A DNA stretch of 64,000 nucleotides from Spirosoma linguale DSM 74 (GCA_000024525.1 CP001769.1:6047001-6111000); one strand, 5' to 3'; numbered from the stretch's first letter, positions 16,565 through 26,355 are shown. The notes: generated by a model not told the origin, from the letters alone. Translations and numbers: made by a program.

Positions 16565-17788
16565 TTACGTACGGTTCTTTTTAGAAATGGTGTACTTCCC
16601 CACCACTTCACCATCATCCCGAATCATCTTCAGATTCAGCTCTTTGGCCGTAGCGTGCAGCTTTATCAATGTTCGGTTTCCTTCCAGCGGCCCGCCCCCG
16701 ATCACGATGGGGTAATTGTGATCGGCATTGGCGTTGTAGGTACCATACCGGTGCGTGTGGCCCGAAACCTGAAGGTCGATTTTAGCCCTGTTCAGCAACG
16801 GCCCAAATACCTGACGGCAATGCATAGTGCCGTGCCAGTCGCCGGAGTGGTAAGGCGAGATATGAATCAGCACGACCCGGAAAGGAGCTTTTTTGAAGTC
16901 AATGCTCTCAATTTCTTTCTCCAGCCACTTCGCCTGTGTTTCCCGATAGCGGTCGAAAGCCGATAATCCGCCGTATTCAACGCTGTCGTCGGTCTTGTCT
17001 TCTCCCGAATCCAGAATGACGAACCGTACCGGGCCACGGGTGAAAGCGTAATAGTATTTGTCGTCCGGGTAGGCAAAATAGGCCGGTATGTGGCGGGAGA
17101 AGCGGCCCCGGCACTCATGATTGCCCTGCGTCAGAATGAACGGCATTTCCGACGCAAAAATATCGACCGATGGCTTAATCAGGTGTTCGACCATCTGGCT
17201 TTCTTCAGTCACCCAGTCGAAGCAATCGCCGTTGAAAACGACAAAATCGTAGTCGCGTTTATTGCCGGTATAGCCGTGCCGGTACAGCAGTTGGGGGATA
17301 ATCTGCGGACGGTCGTGGATGTCGTTGAAAATAACCAGCTTAAACTCTTGCTCGTTTTCGGCCGGGGTTTTAAAACCGTACATGGGGCTGGTGATCGTTT
17401 CGCCAAACTCCACCTTCGACCCTTTGTAGCCCAGTATTTCGGTAGACACGATCCGGTACTTATGCTCAGCGCCGGGTGCCAGACCCGACAGGGTTATTTT
17501 ATTGATCCGGTTGTTGGCTTCGATCAGTCCGTTACTATAGCCAAATTCCCGTTTGCTGGTGTAGGTTCCGGCACCGTATTCGACCCAGCTGAAGCAGTTT
17601 TTGTGGGTAATCCACATAACAGTCACGGCCTGAGTACCCATATTTTGCAGATACGGTCCTGCCACAAAATGATTCTTTTCCTCTGCCGAAACGGAGGACA
17701 CGGCAGCCAGCGCCGGAACCGTGGGCAGTAAACCCAGCGCCCCAACCTGCGCCATTTTTTCAAGAAATGATCGTCTATCAGAAAGCAT
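16565..17788 (-). CDS. Calcineurin-like metallophosphoesterase with Tat-like signal
   Basis: 407 residues. The N-terminus MLSDRRSFLEKMAQVG carries a twin-arginine motif followed by a hydrophobic stretch. Residues about 40-130 form a purple-acid-phosphatase-like fibronectin domain (VTVMWITHKNCFSWVEYG). The catalytic domain has all metal-binding blocks: FNDIHD (DxH), FNGDCFD (GDxxD), TQGNHE (GNHE), HISPYH and SGHTHRYG (GHTH). It is likely exported and releases phosphate from monoesters or diesters. It sits 73 bases after susD in a sigma/FecR-controlled locus, suggesting a substrate with phosphate groups. Confidence 0.92.
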   Translation of the reverse strand: MLSDRRSFLEKMAQVGALGLLPTVPALAAVSSVSAEEKNHFVAGPYLQNMGTQAVTVMWITHKNCFSWVEYGAGTYTSKREFGYSNGLIEANNRINKITLSGLAPGAEHKYRIVSTEILGYKGSKVEFGETITSPMYGFKTPAENEQEFKLVIFNDIHDRPQIIPQLLYRHGYTGNKRDYDFVVFNGDCFDWVTEESQMVEHLIKPSVDIFASEMPFILTQGNHECRGRFSRHIPAYFAYPDDKYYYAFTRGPVRFVILDSGEDKTDDSVEYGGLSAFDRYRETQAKWLEKEIESIDFKKAPFRVVLIHISPYHSGDWHGTMHCRQVFGPLLNRAKIDLQVSGHTHRYGTYNANADHNYPIVIGGGPLEGNRTLIKLHATAKELNLKMIRDDGEVVGKYTISKKNRT

Positions 17789-17861
17789 ATTGGTGTATAG
17801 GGTTAAGGGCTTAGGGAGGAGATTACTTTCTCCCAGTTCTGTGTGGTATCGGCTTCTACCC

Positions 17862-19592
17862 CTACTCCCAGTTCGGATTCTGGGTCAATTTGGTATTCAA
17901 CAGCCGCTCCTGCGTTGGAATGGGGTATAGGTAATCGCGGGACTCGTTGAATTTCTTGTTGATATGCCCGTTTACAACAATGTTACCGCCTTTGTTACCA
18001 TTCTCCAGCAGGATTTCGCTGCCCAGCTTGAGGAGTTGAGCGCCCGGCACCGATGGTTTAGTGCCCTCGTAGATAACCAGATCGACTTTGCCGTTTTTGT
18101 CCAGATCATAGCTGCCCGGACCCGGGAAATACATACCCTTAAATGTCTTGGTGAGCAGTTGCCCCTCTTTCCAGCGGATGATATCGTCCCAGCGGAAGAA
18201 ATTTTCCATCACCAGTTCCACGCGCCGTTCGCGCCGTATTTCCAGAATTACCCCCATGTTGGCTCCCTTTAACTGCGTGTATTGCTGCGCCTGATACGGG
18301 TCGGGGTTGGCGTTGGCATCGGCCAGATTGATGTTCGGCATCCCCACCCGATCGCGGGTGAGTTTGGTCGACAGATCGAGGTCGGCCTGGGTCAGCGTAC
18401 CCCGCTCGGCTTTGGCTTCGGCATAGTTCAGCAGCACCTCGGCATACCGGAAAATGGGCATATCCGTAATGTCTTTGGTAAACGTATCCCACTCGGGTGC
18501 CGAAACGAACTTGATCAGCTGATAGCCGGTAACCGTAGCACCAAACTCCGGTACTAGTGGCGTCGTTTCGCCAATACGGGTGTAGCCGGGTGTGCGGATA
18601 GTCTGCGACAAACGAGGGTCACGGTTCTGGACCTCCTCCGCAAACTGCATAGTTTCATAGCCTTTGATGTCGGTGAAGCGGGTTCCGTCGGCCATCAGGT
18701 AGCTATTCACCAGCTTCTTCTCCAGGCCCGGCTTTCCGTACGAAGCCGTCATAGTGTAGTAATTCAGGTTATGGTACACCTGTAACTCATCGCTGAAATC
18801 ACGGGCAAGAATCACCTCATCGGGAATGGCGTTATCGGACGAGAATAACTTACCGTAGGCCGTGGCGGGCGTGGCTTTGTAAATCGTGTACCCGCTGTTC
18901 TTCATCAAATCAGCCGAGGCCGCAATGCTCTCGTCCAGAAATTTATCGGCGTTGGGCAGACCGAATTCGGTATGGTATTTCCGGAAGGTGCCTTCGTACA
19001 GACCGATTCTGGATTTCAGGGCCAGCGCCGTCCATTTGGTAACGGTCGTTACCTGCCGCGATGCATCGAGATTGGCAATGGCATAATTAATATCGGCCAT
19101 CACCGAATCCATCACCATCGTGCGGGGGTCGCGCGGTTTGGTTAGCATTTCCTGGTCCATCACCTCAATGGGTTTCGAATACCAGGGAACGTCACCAAAG
19201 CGTTTCACCATGCCGAAGTAAAAGTAGGCACGGAAAAAGCGGGCCAGTCCATTGTATTTGGCCACGGCTTTGGCATCCGGGCACTTCCCCGAATTGGCCA
19301 GAAAATAATTGATATTACGCAGGGTGCCCCAGCTCCAGCCGCCCCCGCTGGTAGGCACTACCCGCGTACCCTGCAACTCATCGCGCAGGCTGTTCTTGAC
19401 CACATTGTCGACGTCTTCATTATACACATCCTCGGCCGATGGCAGGGCGTTATAGAAAGAGTTTGTATACAGCAGCAGGTCGTTTTCGGTATTGAAAAAC
19501 GTATTGGGCGAAATAGCGTCCTGAGGCAGCATGTTCAGGTCGCAGGCCGACAAACCAAGGGCAATAGCCAGTATACTTAGTAGTTTTTTCAT
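17862..19592 (-). CDS. SusD/RagB family outer-membrane nutrient-binding lipoprotein
   Basis: 576 residues with lipoprotein signal MKKLLSILAIALGLSAC (Cys17 lipidated). SusD features include SPNTFFNTENDLLLYTNSFYN near the N-terminus, TPR-like helices (RAYFYFGMVKRFGDVPWYSK) and the C-terminal region IRRERRVELVMENFFRWDDIIRWKEG, diagnostic for RagB/SusD. It forms the lid of the SusC transporter for uptake of oligomeric nutrients. It follows susC by 24 bases. The substrate cannot be read from the protein; neighbouring phosphoesterases suggest a phosphorylated compound. Confidence 0.96.
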   Translation of the reverse strand: MKKLLSILAIALGLSACDLNMLPQDAISPNTFFNTENDLLLYTNSFYNALPSAEDVYNEDVDNVVKNSLRDELQGTRVVPTSGGGWSWGTLRNINYFLANSGKCPDAKAVAKYNGLARFFRAYFYFGMVKRFGDVPWYSKPIEVMDQEMLTKPRDPRTMVMDSVMADINYAIANLDASRQVTTVTKWTALALKSRIGLYEGTFRKYHTEFGLPNADKFLDESIAASADLMKNSGYTIYKATPATAYGKLFSSDNAIPDEVILARDFSDELQVYHNLNYYTMTASYGKPGLEKKLVNSYLMADGTRFTDIKGYETMQFAEEVQNRDPRLSQTIRTPGYTRIGETTPLVPEFGATVTGYQLIKFVSAPEWDTFTKDITDMPIFRYAEVLLNYAEAKAERGTLTQADLDLSTKLTRDRVGMPNINLADANANPDPYQAQQYTQLKGANMGVILEIRRERRVELVMENFFRWDDIIRWKEGQLLTKTFKGMYFPGPGSYDLDKNGKVDLVIYEGTKPSVPGAQLLKLGSEILLENGNKGGNIVVNGHINKKFNESRDYLYPIPTQERLLNTKLTQNPNWE

Positions 19593-19616
19593 CTGAGTAC
19601 GAAGTGTTGAATTGTC

Positions 19617-22600
19617 CTAAAACGTGAGGTTCAGACCGGCAGAAATTGTTTTGGAGAGCGGGTAGGTTCTGCCGTTGGTGGCGTCGCCATCGAGTTGCTC
19701 GGGATCGATGTATTTGGAGCGCAGGGGCGTATAGGTAAGCAGGTTTTCACCGCTTACATAAACCCGGGCGCGGGCAATGCTGATCTTTTTAGTAAGGCTT
19801 TCCGGCAATGTGTAGCCAATGACCACGTTCTTCAGCCGCAGGTAGCCGATGTTCTGAATGTAGCGGTCATTCGCAGCGTTCAGATCACCGCCACCGTTCA
19901 GGGCCGTGTAGCCCCTCAGCACCGGGAAATAGGCGTCTGTATTCGTCGGTGTCCAGACGTCGGCTTCGAAATTCTCCGGAATGAACGAGTAATACGGCCG
20001 CGAATAAGGCCCCCAGAATTTATCGGCGTTGTTGCCGGGATACCAGCTTTTCCGAACGATACCCTGCGCCAGCACCGACATGTCGAAGCCATTCCAGCTC
20101 GCACCGAGATTAACCCCGTAACGATAACGCGCCCGGTCGTTACCAATAATTTTCAAGTCGCCGTGATTCGCCAGCGTGTTAGCTCCCTGGTCGATCTTGC
20201 CATTTCCGTCGGTATCGATAAACTTCAGGTCACCGGCCTGTAGCTTGCTCCAGTCGCCGGGGGCGCTCAGGCGTTGCTTGTTAACGAGTGTTTGATCGAC
20301 GGCATACGTCTGCGCTTCTTCGTTGGTCTTGAAATACCCATCAATGGAATAGCCCCAGATATCGCCAATGGTCTGCCCTTCGTAACGGCTCGACAGAATC
20401 TTGTTCGGATTGTCGTATTTGGTGATCGTCGATTTGGAATCAGACAGGACGAACGACGCATTATACACGAACGGCTTGCCCGCCACCTTCACCTGATCGC
20501 GCCAGCCGATGGACAATTCGAAACCTTTTGTCTGTAAATCTCCGGCGTTTTGGGTCGGCACGGTCGCTCCGTAAACCGACGGCAGCACCTGACCCGGCAC
20601 CAGCATACCCGTTGTGTTTCGGATGTAGACGTCGGCGGAAAGATTCAGTCGGTTCTTCAACAGGCCCGCATCCAGACCCAGGTTGGAGGTGGTCGCTTTC
20701 TCCCAGGTTAGGTCCGGCGAAATCGGGTTCGGGCTGTTTACGTACGAGAGTTTCTGCCCGTTGGTTATCCAGCTCGACTGCGCCGTTGGCATGATGGAGA
20801 TATACGGATAAAAACTAGCCGAGTTGGTATTAGACGGCAACTGATTCCCCAGCGTACCGTACGAAGCCCTAATTTTGAAATTGTCGACGACACCCTTCAA
20901 CGGATCGAAGAAACGCTCTTCGCTCAGTCGCCATCCCGCCGAAACCGAGGGGAAGAACCCGTACCGCCGACCTTCGCCAAAACGTGATGTTCCGTCGTAG
21001 CGGCCGTTCACTTCCAGCAGGTACTTACCGGCATAGTCGTAGTTCAGGCGATAGAAAGCCCCGAACAGTGAATACTGATACGAATCCCCGGCCGATAGTT
21101 GCTCGCCCGTGCCCAGGTTGAGGTCGTTAAGGCTTTCGGAAAGCAGGTTCTTGCGAGCCCCGAACAGCCGCTGGTGTTTTTTGGATTCGTAATTGATCCC
21201 CGCCGTAGCCGCAACATAGTGTTTCCCGAACGTATGGTTGTAGGACGAATACACGTTGGTCACGTTCATTGGATCGAACCAGAACGTTTTGCGGTACTGA
21301 TCCGTGTTGTAGTTAGGCACCGTCGCCAGAATCCCCGGCTGAATGGAGTACTGCGCCACAGCAGACCGGTACCAGTCGTCGGCGATGTAAAACGAGTACG
21401 AGTAATTGGCGACCAGGTTCCAGGTTTTGGTGAAGTCGATGGTAACCGAGTTGATCGCCGTTAGTTCGTGTACCCGTTTCTCGCCCCCGGCAACGCCTTT
21501 CAGCAGATTTGCATACAGCCCATCGCCAATGGAATAGTTGTTTTTCAGGGTGTTATACGTGGCTGTCCCATCGGGATTCGTTGGGGCATAAGCCGGTAAA
21601 GCATGAACCGTGATACCCACAAAGTTGGCGTTGGCGCCCCCTTCCAGACCGGGATATTTATACTTCGAATCGAAATACTGGATATTGCTACCCACCTTCA
21701 GCCACGGCGTTAACTGGGCGTTGATCTTGCTGCGGAGGGTGTAGGACGTGAATTTGTCGGTGTTGATTTTCATGATCCCGTCTTTCTCGAAGATCGACCC
21801 CGACAGAAAATAATTGACCTTGTCGGTCCCACCCGACAGGTTGATGTTGTGTTGTTTAGAAGGCTCCGTCGTGTTGAAGAGCGTGTTCCACCAGTCGTAA
21901 TTCCCGTAGTAGTTGTATATATCTTTTCCGTTTACGTTTTTGATCACTGTCCAGGGGCGCGATGGATCTTCCACTTTATCATACCGACGGGCCTCCAGTT
22001 CCTTATAATCTTCCTCCGAATAACGCGTGTAGCTGTTGCCGGTAGCCCGCGTAAAGGCTTCGTCGTTCATCCGCACATACTCATAGCCATTAGTCAGAAA
22101 TTTGGTGCTAACCGTAGGAGCCGACCAGCCAAAGTTATTGCTGTACGATATGGTCGTCTTGCCATTTTTCGCCGTTTTGGTCGTCACCAGAATAACCCCG
22201 AACGCACCCCGCGCCCCGTAAATCGCCGAAGCAGCCGCATCTTTCAGCACCGATACTGACTCCACGTCGGCCGGGTTAATGCGGTTGATGTCACCGGGAA
22301 TACCGTCGATCAGCACCAGCGGCCCGCCCCCATTGATCGACGTTTCGCCCCGTACGTTCAGGTTGCCGCCCTGCCCCGGCTGGCCCGTGCTGAAGGTAAT
22401 GTTCAGGTTGGGCACCATGCCCTGAAGAATCTGCGACATGTTGTTCAACGGCCGGTTTTCGAGTTCTTTGGCCAGCACCTGCGAAACGGCTCCCGTCAGG
22501 TTCACTTTCTTCTGGGTACCGTACCCTACGACGACCACTTCGCTCAGCGCGTTCTGCGTTTCTTTGAGGGTTACGTTGATCATCGACTGGCCGCCATTTA

Positions 22601-23183
22601 CCGGCACCTCCAGCGTTTCGTAGCCGATGAAAGAGAAAGACAGAATCATATTGCCACCGGCATCGGGGATATTCAGCGAAAAGCTTCCGTCGGCGTTAGT
22701 CGAGGTGCCGCGTGTGGTGCCTTTCACGACAATACTCACACCGGGCAACGGCTGGTTACTAGCGTTATCGCGCACTACCCCCGACAGGATGCGTCGGGGC
22801 TGGTCGAACGTGACGACCCGGTTGATCTGAAAAGCCGGAACAGACAGCAGGCTGCTTTGCCCATCCACTTTTTTCAAAATGATCTGCCCGTTAATGACCT
22901 CCCAGGCTATGTTCTGGGGCGTAAACAACCGCTGGAGCACACTTGCCAATCGTTCATTGCGGGCACTGATCGAAATGCGCTTTTCGGCACCAATCACCCG
23001 CGGGCTATACACAAAGCGCACATCGACAGCCTTCTCCAATTGCTGCAATACCGTTCGTACCGTCTCGCCTTCTACCGTTATGGAAACGGGGCGATTCATC
23101 AGTTCCTGCGCCGAAAGAGGCACAGCATGGACCAGACTACTACTCAGCAGAACGCTGAGTAGTAGCGAAAGAAAACGTTTCAT
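19617..23183 (-). CDS. SusC/RagA family TonB-dependent outer-membrane transporter with N-terminal STN domain
   Basis: 1188 residues. After a signal peptide (about 1-21) comes an STN domain (about 32-110: SITVEGETVRTVLQQLEKAV), the region that contacts FecR-type anti-sigma factors; then a carboxypeptidase-like domain (about 133-210: SGVVRDNASNQPLPGVSIVV), the TonB plug (about 215-330: VVVGYGTQKKVNLTGAVSQV) and a long beta barrel ending SKTISAGLNLTF, with a C-terminal Phe. The presence of STN together with the sigma/FecR genes upstream shows that this is a transducing SusC whose cargo triggers expression. It precedes susD by 24 bases. Confidence 0.97.
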   Translation of the reverse strand: MKRFLSLLLSVLLSSSLVHAVPLSAQELMNRPVSITVEGETVRTVLQQLEKAVDVRFVYSPRVIGAEKRISISARNERLASVLQRLFTPQNIAWEVINGQIILKKVDGQSSLLSVPAFQINRVVTFDQPRRILSGVVRDNASNQPLPGVSIVVKGTTRGTSTNADGSFSLNIPDAGGNMILSFSFIGYETLEVPVNGGQSMINVTLKETQNALSEVVVVGYGTQKKVNLTGAVSQVLAKELENRPLNNMSQILQGMVPNLNITFSTGQPGQGGNLNVRGETSINGGGPLVLIDGIPGDINRINPADVESVSVLKDAAASAIYGARGAFGVILVTTKTAKNGKTTISYSNNFGWSAPTVSTKFLTNGYEYVRMNDEAFTRATGNSYTRYSEEDYKELEARRYDKVEDPSRPWTVIKNVNGKDIYNYYGNYDWWNTLFNTTEPSKQHNINLSGGTDKVNYFLSGSIFEKDGIMKINTDKFTSYTLRSKINAQLTPWLKVGSNIQYFDSKYKYPGLEGGANANFVGITVHALPAYAPTNPDGTATYNTLKNNYSIGDGLYANLLKGVAGGEKRVHELTAINSVTIDFTKTWNLVANYSYSFYIADDWYRSAVAQYSIQPGILATVPNYNTDQYRKTFWFDPMNVTNVYSSYNHTFGKHYVAATAGINYESKKHQRLFGARKNLLSESLNDLNLGTGEQLSAGDSYQYSLFGAFYRLNYDYAGKYLLEVNGRYDGTSRFGEGRRYGFFPSVSAGWRLSEERFFDPLKGVVDNFKIRASYGTLGNQLPSNTNSASFYPYISIMPTAQSSWITNGQKLSYVNSPNPISPDLTWEKATTSNLGLDAGLLKNRLNLSADVYIRNTTGMLVPGQVLPSVYGATVPTQNAGDLQTKGFELSIGWRDQVKVAGKPFVYNASFVLSDSKSTITKYDNPNKILSSRYEGQTIGDIWGYSIDGYFKTNEEAQTYAVDQTLVNKQRLSAPGDWSKLQAGDLKFIDTDGNGKIDQGANTLANHGDLKIIGNDRARYRYGVNLGASWNGFDMSVLAQGIVRKSWYPGNNADKFWGPYSRPYYSFIPENFEADVWTPTNTDAYFPVLRGYTALNGGGDLNAANDRYIQNIGYLRLKNVVIGYTLPESLTKKISIARARVYVSGENLLTYTPLRSKYIDPEQLDGDATNGRTYPLSKTISAGLNLTF

Positions 23184-23219
23184 AAAGTATAAGTAGTTGT
23201 AAGTAAGCTGATTTGGGTT

Positions 23220-24266
23220 TTAAGGACAGCCTCGACCGCTGATCTGAATATGCGTGCCGTGGGTTTGATAGCTAGCCCCAATAGATAGACAAATCATGTC
23301 CAGTTGGGACGTTAATGGCTGGTTAGCCAGATTGGCGGTTAGGGTACAGTTCGCGAATGTCTTTGCATCAAAGGAGATAGTTACTCCATACACGTCATCT
23401 AATTCCCTGAACACACGGGTAACGGGTGTATCATCGAACACAAAATGAGTTTTGATGGCTTCCGGCCGGAGAATCACCGGATGGTCGGCCAGCGACTTTA
23501 CGATCCGGCTTTCTGCCCGGAAAAAAGTTGCTTTCTCGTTGGGAGTCAGCACCATGTCAGACCCTGTGGCCTGCCGGCCTGCTTGGCGATAAACCGCAAC
23601 CCGGCCAGTTCGGACAACGACCTCGGCGGTGGGCTTTCCCGAATGGGCCACAATGGTAAAGCTGGTGCCAAGCACTTTTGTGACCAGCCCATTGGCGTAG
23701 ACCAGAAAGGGGCGCTTCGGATTTTTGGTAACCTCGAAAAACCCCTCGCCCACCAGTCGGACTTCCCGCCGATTTTCAGCAAACTGCTCGGGATACTGCA
23801 CCTGGCTCCCCGGTTGAAGGGTAATGGCACTACCATCAGACAACGCAATTCGAAGCGGCTTACCCGACTCGTTCGTCTGCTCGACCAACTTCGACCGACC
23901 CGTTTGAGCTGCTACTTGATGGGTGGTGGTTACCAGAGAACGGTTCATTAGAAAATACCAGCCCAGCCCGATACCCAGTACGACTACAGCGGCAGCAGCC
24001 AGGCGGTAGAACAGCGCTGGTATGCGTTGGTGCGTTGGCGTCAGCCTGATCTGTGCCGCCATCTGCTGCCAGTGCTGCTCGACGAATGCCCGTTTGTCAG
24101 CTTCTGGCAGAGCAGGTTCGGCTTCGCCATCCAGCGCATCGTACCAGGCTTCGACCTGTGCCCGCTCCTCGTCGGTTGCATCGCCGTTCCGGTATTTGGT
24201 CAGTAAGGCCTGTAGCGCTTGTGGGTCCATATAATCTGACGACGGCATTCCTGATTTGTGCCGCAT
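23220..24266 (-). CDS. FecR family anti-sigma factor
   Basis: 348 residues. The cytoplasmic N-terminus (about 1-85) would bind the sigma factor; one membrane segment follows (about 86-107: LFYRLAAAAVVVLGIGLGWYF), then the periplasmic FecR domain (about 130-250: GEGFFEVTKNPKRPFLVYANG, then LGTSFTI) and a C-terminal DUF4974-like domain (about 275-348: HFVFDDTPVTRVFRELDDVYGV) that contacts the STN domain of SusC. It lies between the sigma gene and susC, the usual order. Alternative starts at Met7 or Met13 are possible. Confidence 0.95.
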   Translation of the reverse strand: MRHKSGMPSSDYMDPQALQALLTKYRNGDATDEERAQVEAWYDALDGEAEPALPEADKRAFVEQHWQQMAAQIRLTPTHQRIPALFYRLAAAAVVVLGIGLGWYFLMNRSLVTTTHQVAAQTGRSKLVEQTNESGKPLRIALSDGSAITLQPGSQVQYPEQFAENRREVRLVGEGFFEVTKNPKRPFLVYANGLVTKVLGTSFTIVAHSGKPTAEVVVRTGRVAVYRQAGRQATGSDMVLTPNEKATFFRAESRIVKSLADHPVILRPEAIKTHFVFDDTPVTRVFRELDDVYGVTISFDAKTFANCTLTANLANQPLTSQLDMICLSIGASYQTHGTHIQISGRGCP

Positions 24267-24324
24267 TCAGAGTACCAGACGAACAACTCGAAAAATACCC
24301 TAAGACCAGTATGTTACGAATTTG

Positions 24325-24912
24325 TTAATAGCTCGACAGGATGGTCAGCACAACAGCCGTGGCATAGTCGTGCAGGTTGGCGCGCAGGAAAGCGACCGAA
24401 CGGGACAGGTGGTATTCAATGGCTTTTTCGGAAAGGCCAAGCCTTGCAGAGATTTCCCGGATGGTTAGTTGCTCGAACCGGTTGAGAACAAATACCTCGC
24501 GGGTTTTATCGGGCAGTTGCTCCAGTGCCTGATTGAGCGATTCGGTTAATTGGCTGAACTGGACTGAGTGGAGGGTGTTGAGCGTATCGGTAGGCGGAGT
24601 GTGAATGAAGTGACTGGCGTATTGCTCTCCCTGCAACTGCGTACGCACATGATCGACTATGAGGTGTTTGAGGGAAGTCGTCAGGTACGCCCCAACGTTG
24701 TTGATGAGGAGCGTTCTTCGTTTTTGCCAGAGCCGAAGAAACAGTTCCTGCGCCATGTCGGAAGCCATCGCTTCGTCGCGGAGTTTGCGCTTTGCCAGCG
24801 TAAACAAGTCGTACCAGTGTCGTTCGTACAACGTGCGAAATGCCTCCTCGCTATCATCACGAAGCAGGGCTACTAATTCGGTATCGGTTAGCGCTTGCTC
24901 AGACATAGCCAC
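24325..24912 (-). CDS. ECF (sigma-70 family) RNA polymerase sigma factor
   Basis: 195 residues with sigma2 (about 10-85: FRTLYERHWYDLFTLAKRKL, then ASDMAQELFLRLWQKR) and sigma4 (about 125-180: LEQLPDKTREVFVLNRFEQLTIREISARLGLSEKAIEYHLSRSV). It is the Bacteroidota-type ECF factor paired with a FecR gene 58 bases downstream, and should direct transcription of the SusCD locus when the transporter signals. The start may be ATG 24912 or the Met two codons later. A small upstream palindrome (GGCATAG..CTATGCC, 25038-25058) has no assigned role. Confidence 0.96.
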   Translation of the reverse strand: MAMSEQALTDTELVALLRDDSEEAFRTLYERHWYDLFTLAKRKLRDEAMASDMAQELFLRLWQKRRTLLINNVGAYLTTSLKHLIVDHVRTQLQGEQYASHFIHTPPTDTLNTLHSVQFSQLTESLNQALEQLPDKTREVFVLNRFEQLTIREISARLGLSEKAIEYHLSRSVAFLRANLHDYATAVVLTILSSY

Positions 24913-25110
24913 AAAGTTGACATAGACAGTTCACTCGGCAACCAAAAATAAATTAAGTTTCTATGAATTCTACAGAAGCTAGTTAGTCTAAGGAATATAA
25001 GTAGTTATTTCTACTCTTTTCAGTGGTCTGGTAGTTGGGCATAGTCTGTGCCTATGCCAATCCGCTTATCAAAAGCATAACTCTGGATGACCTATGCTTA
25101 CTAAACAAAA

Positions 25111-25136
25111 GGCCCCACTGCATGAGCAATGGGGCC
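25111..25136 (-). terminator. Rho-independent terminator of the desaturase gene
   Basis: On the - strand, GGCCCCA pairs with TGGGGCC around a 12-base loop and is followed by TTTTGTTT. It lies 46 bases beyond the desaturase stop. Confidence 0.85.
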
Positions 25137-25181
25137 TCGATATGATTGATAAATAGACAACAAGTCCGGGTAATTATCTGC

Positions 25182-26213
25182 CTAAGCAGCCGTTTCAACG
25201 GGCACAGCCTGCTGCTGCACCAGTTCCAGATCGGGTCTCGATTGATCCGAAACAGGCACACGGCCCCGCTCTTTACGAACAATACGGGAGAAAAGCGAAA
25301 TCTCCTGGTCGAACAGAAACAGGAAGAACAGCTTTACGAAAGACGTATGGTACTTCAACGACTCGTAATATTCAGGTGCCGACTTCTTGATTTCGGGCAG
25401 TTTATTCCAGGGAATGGACGGGAAATCATGGTGCTCGTTGTGGAAACCTACGTTCAGGTTCGGGCCGTTCAGCGGACCATAATAGCTATATGTTTCCTGC
25501 TGTGGGTCTAGCGTCAGGAAGTGTTCCTGCGCCCAGCGGGCACCGAGTGGGTGAAGCCCAACCGAGAAGAACAGACAAAGCACCATAAACGCCAGTGCCT
25601 TCCAGCCAAACAGGGTGACGATCAAGACATCGAACATAATCTGAACAACAAAATTGATAATTACCCACTTATCGAAAACGGCTAACTCTTTCATCCGCAG
25701 GGTACGAATACCCTGAAAAATAGGATAGAACAGCAACCAGATCGCCTTACCAATAGCGTAGTTCCGGATCAACTTAGCTTCGTACCAGTCCGGCAAATCG
25801 GCGTCCAGTTCATGCACGCCTTGAAAAGCATGGTGCTTTATGTGGAAATTCTTGAAGGTCAATGCCGTTGGGAAAACGGTTGGCAGGTTGGCGAAGATAG
25901 CCACCCACGCATTGGCCGACGGTTTACGGAAGACCAGGTTATGCGCTGCTTCGTGAATACAAACGAACAGGGTATGCGCCGGAAAAGCACCGATAAACCA
26001 GGCGGTTGCCAGGACAATCCACCACGATTGATCCCGAACCAGATAGGCCAGACCCGTCATCAGAATGACGCAGCCCACGGCAACCCACAATGTAGCTGGG
26101 TTCTTCTGACCGATCAGCTTTTTGATTTCAGGGTGCGATTTCAAAATTTGCCGGGTCCGAATACGGTGGGGTTCGGGAGCAGTTGAATGAACAAAATCAG
26201 ATACCATTGCCAT
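25182..26213 (-). CDS. Membrane fatty acid desaturase, sphingolipid delta-4-desaturase (DES1/DEGS)-like
   Basis: 343 residues with four or more membrane segments and three His boxes: HEAAH (87-91), HIKHH (124-128) and HNEHH (258-262). The sequence around the third box, TYSYYGPLN then NVGFHNEHHDFPSIP, and the N-terminal HPEIKKLIG match eukaryotic dihydroceramide delta-4-desaturases (DEGS1) much more than general acyl-CoA or acyl-lipid desaturases. The N-terminal segment FVHSTAPEPHRIRTRQIL also follows the lipid-desaturase N-terminal pattern. By homology it would be a diiron enzyme acting on the sphingoid chain of dihydroceramide. It has its own terminator. Activity is inferred; a hydroxylase or a different lipid substrate is possible. 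Confidence 0.88.
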   Translation of the reverse strand: MAMVSDFVHSTAPEPHRIRTRQILKSHPEIKKLIGQKNPATLWVAVGCVILMTGLAYLVRDQSWWIVLATAWFIGAFPAHTLFVCIHEAAHNLVFRKPSANAWVAIFANLPTVFPTALTFKNFHIKHHAFQGVHELDADLPDWYEAKLIRNYAIGKAIWLLFYPIFQGIRTLRMKELAVFDKWVIINFVVQIMFDVLIVTLFGWKALAFMVLCLFFSVGLHPLGARWAQEHFLTLDPQQETYSYYGPLNGPNLNVGFHNEHHDFPSIPWNKLPEIKKSAPEYYESLKYHTSFVKLFFLFLFDQEISLFSRIVRKERGRVPVSDQSRPDLELVQQQAVPVETAA

Positions 26214-26355
26214 AAGTTAAGTGTCGCAAGTACAACGGGGAACGCCCGTGCGGTTTGGTAATTAACGAGAAGTAAAATTAATACAATTCAACGGTGAAAT
26301 CCCACTTATGCAACCAAAGTTCCCTGATTTTAACTACATTCTCATCACAAACAAG

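Noticed and set aside
17862..23183. SusC/SusD pair as a siderophore (iron) uptake system because of the FecR and sigma genes
   Set aside because: FecR/ECF pairs also control nutrient SusCD systems in Bacteroidota, and the STN-containing SusC is followed by SusD and phosphoesterases instead of iron-related genes.
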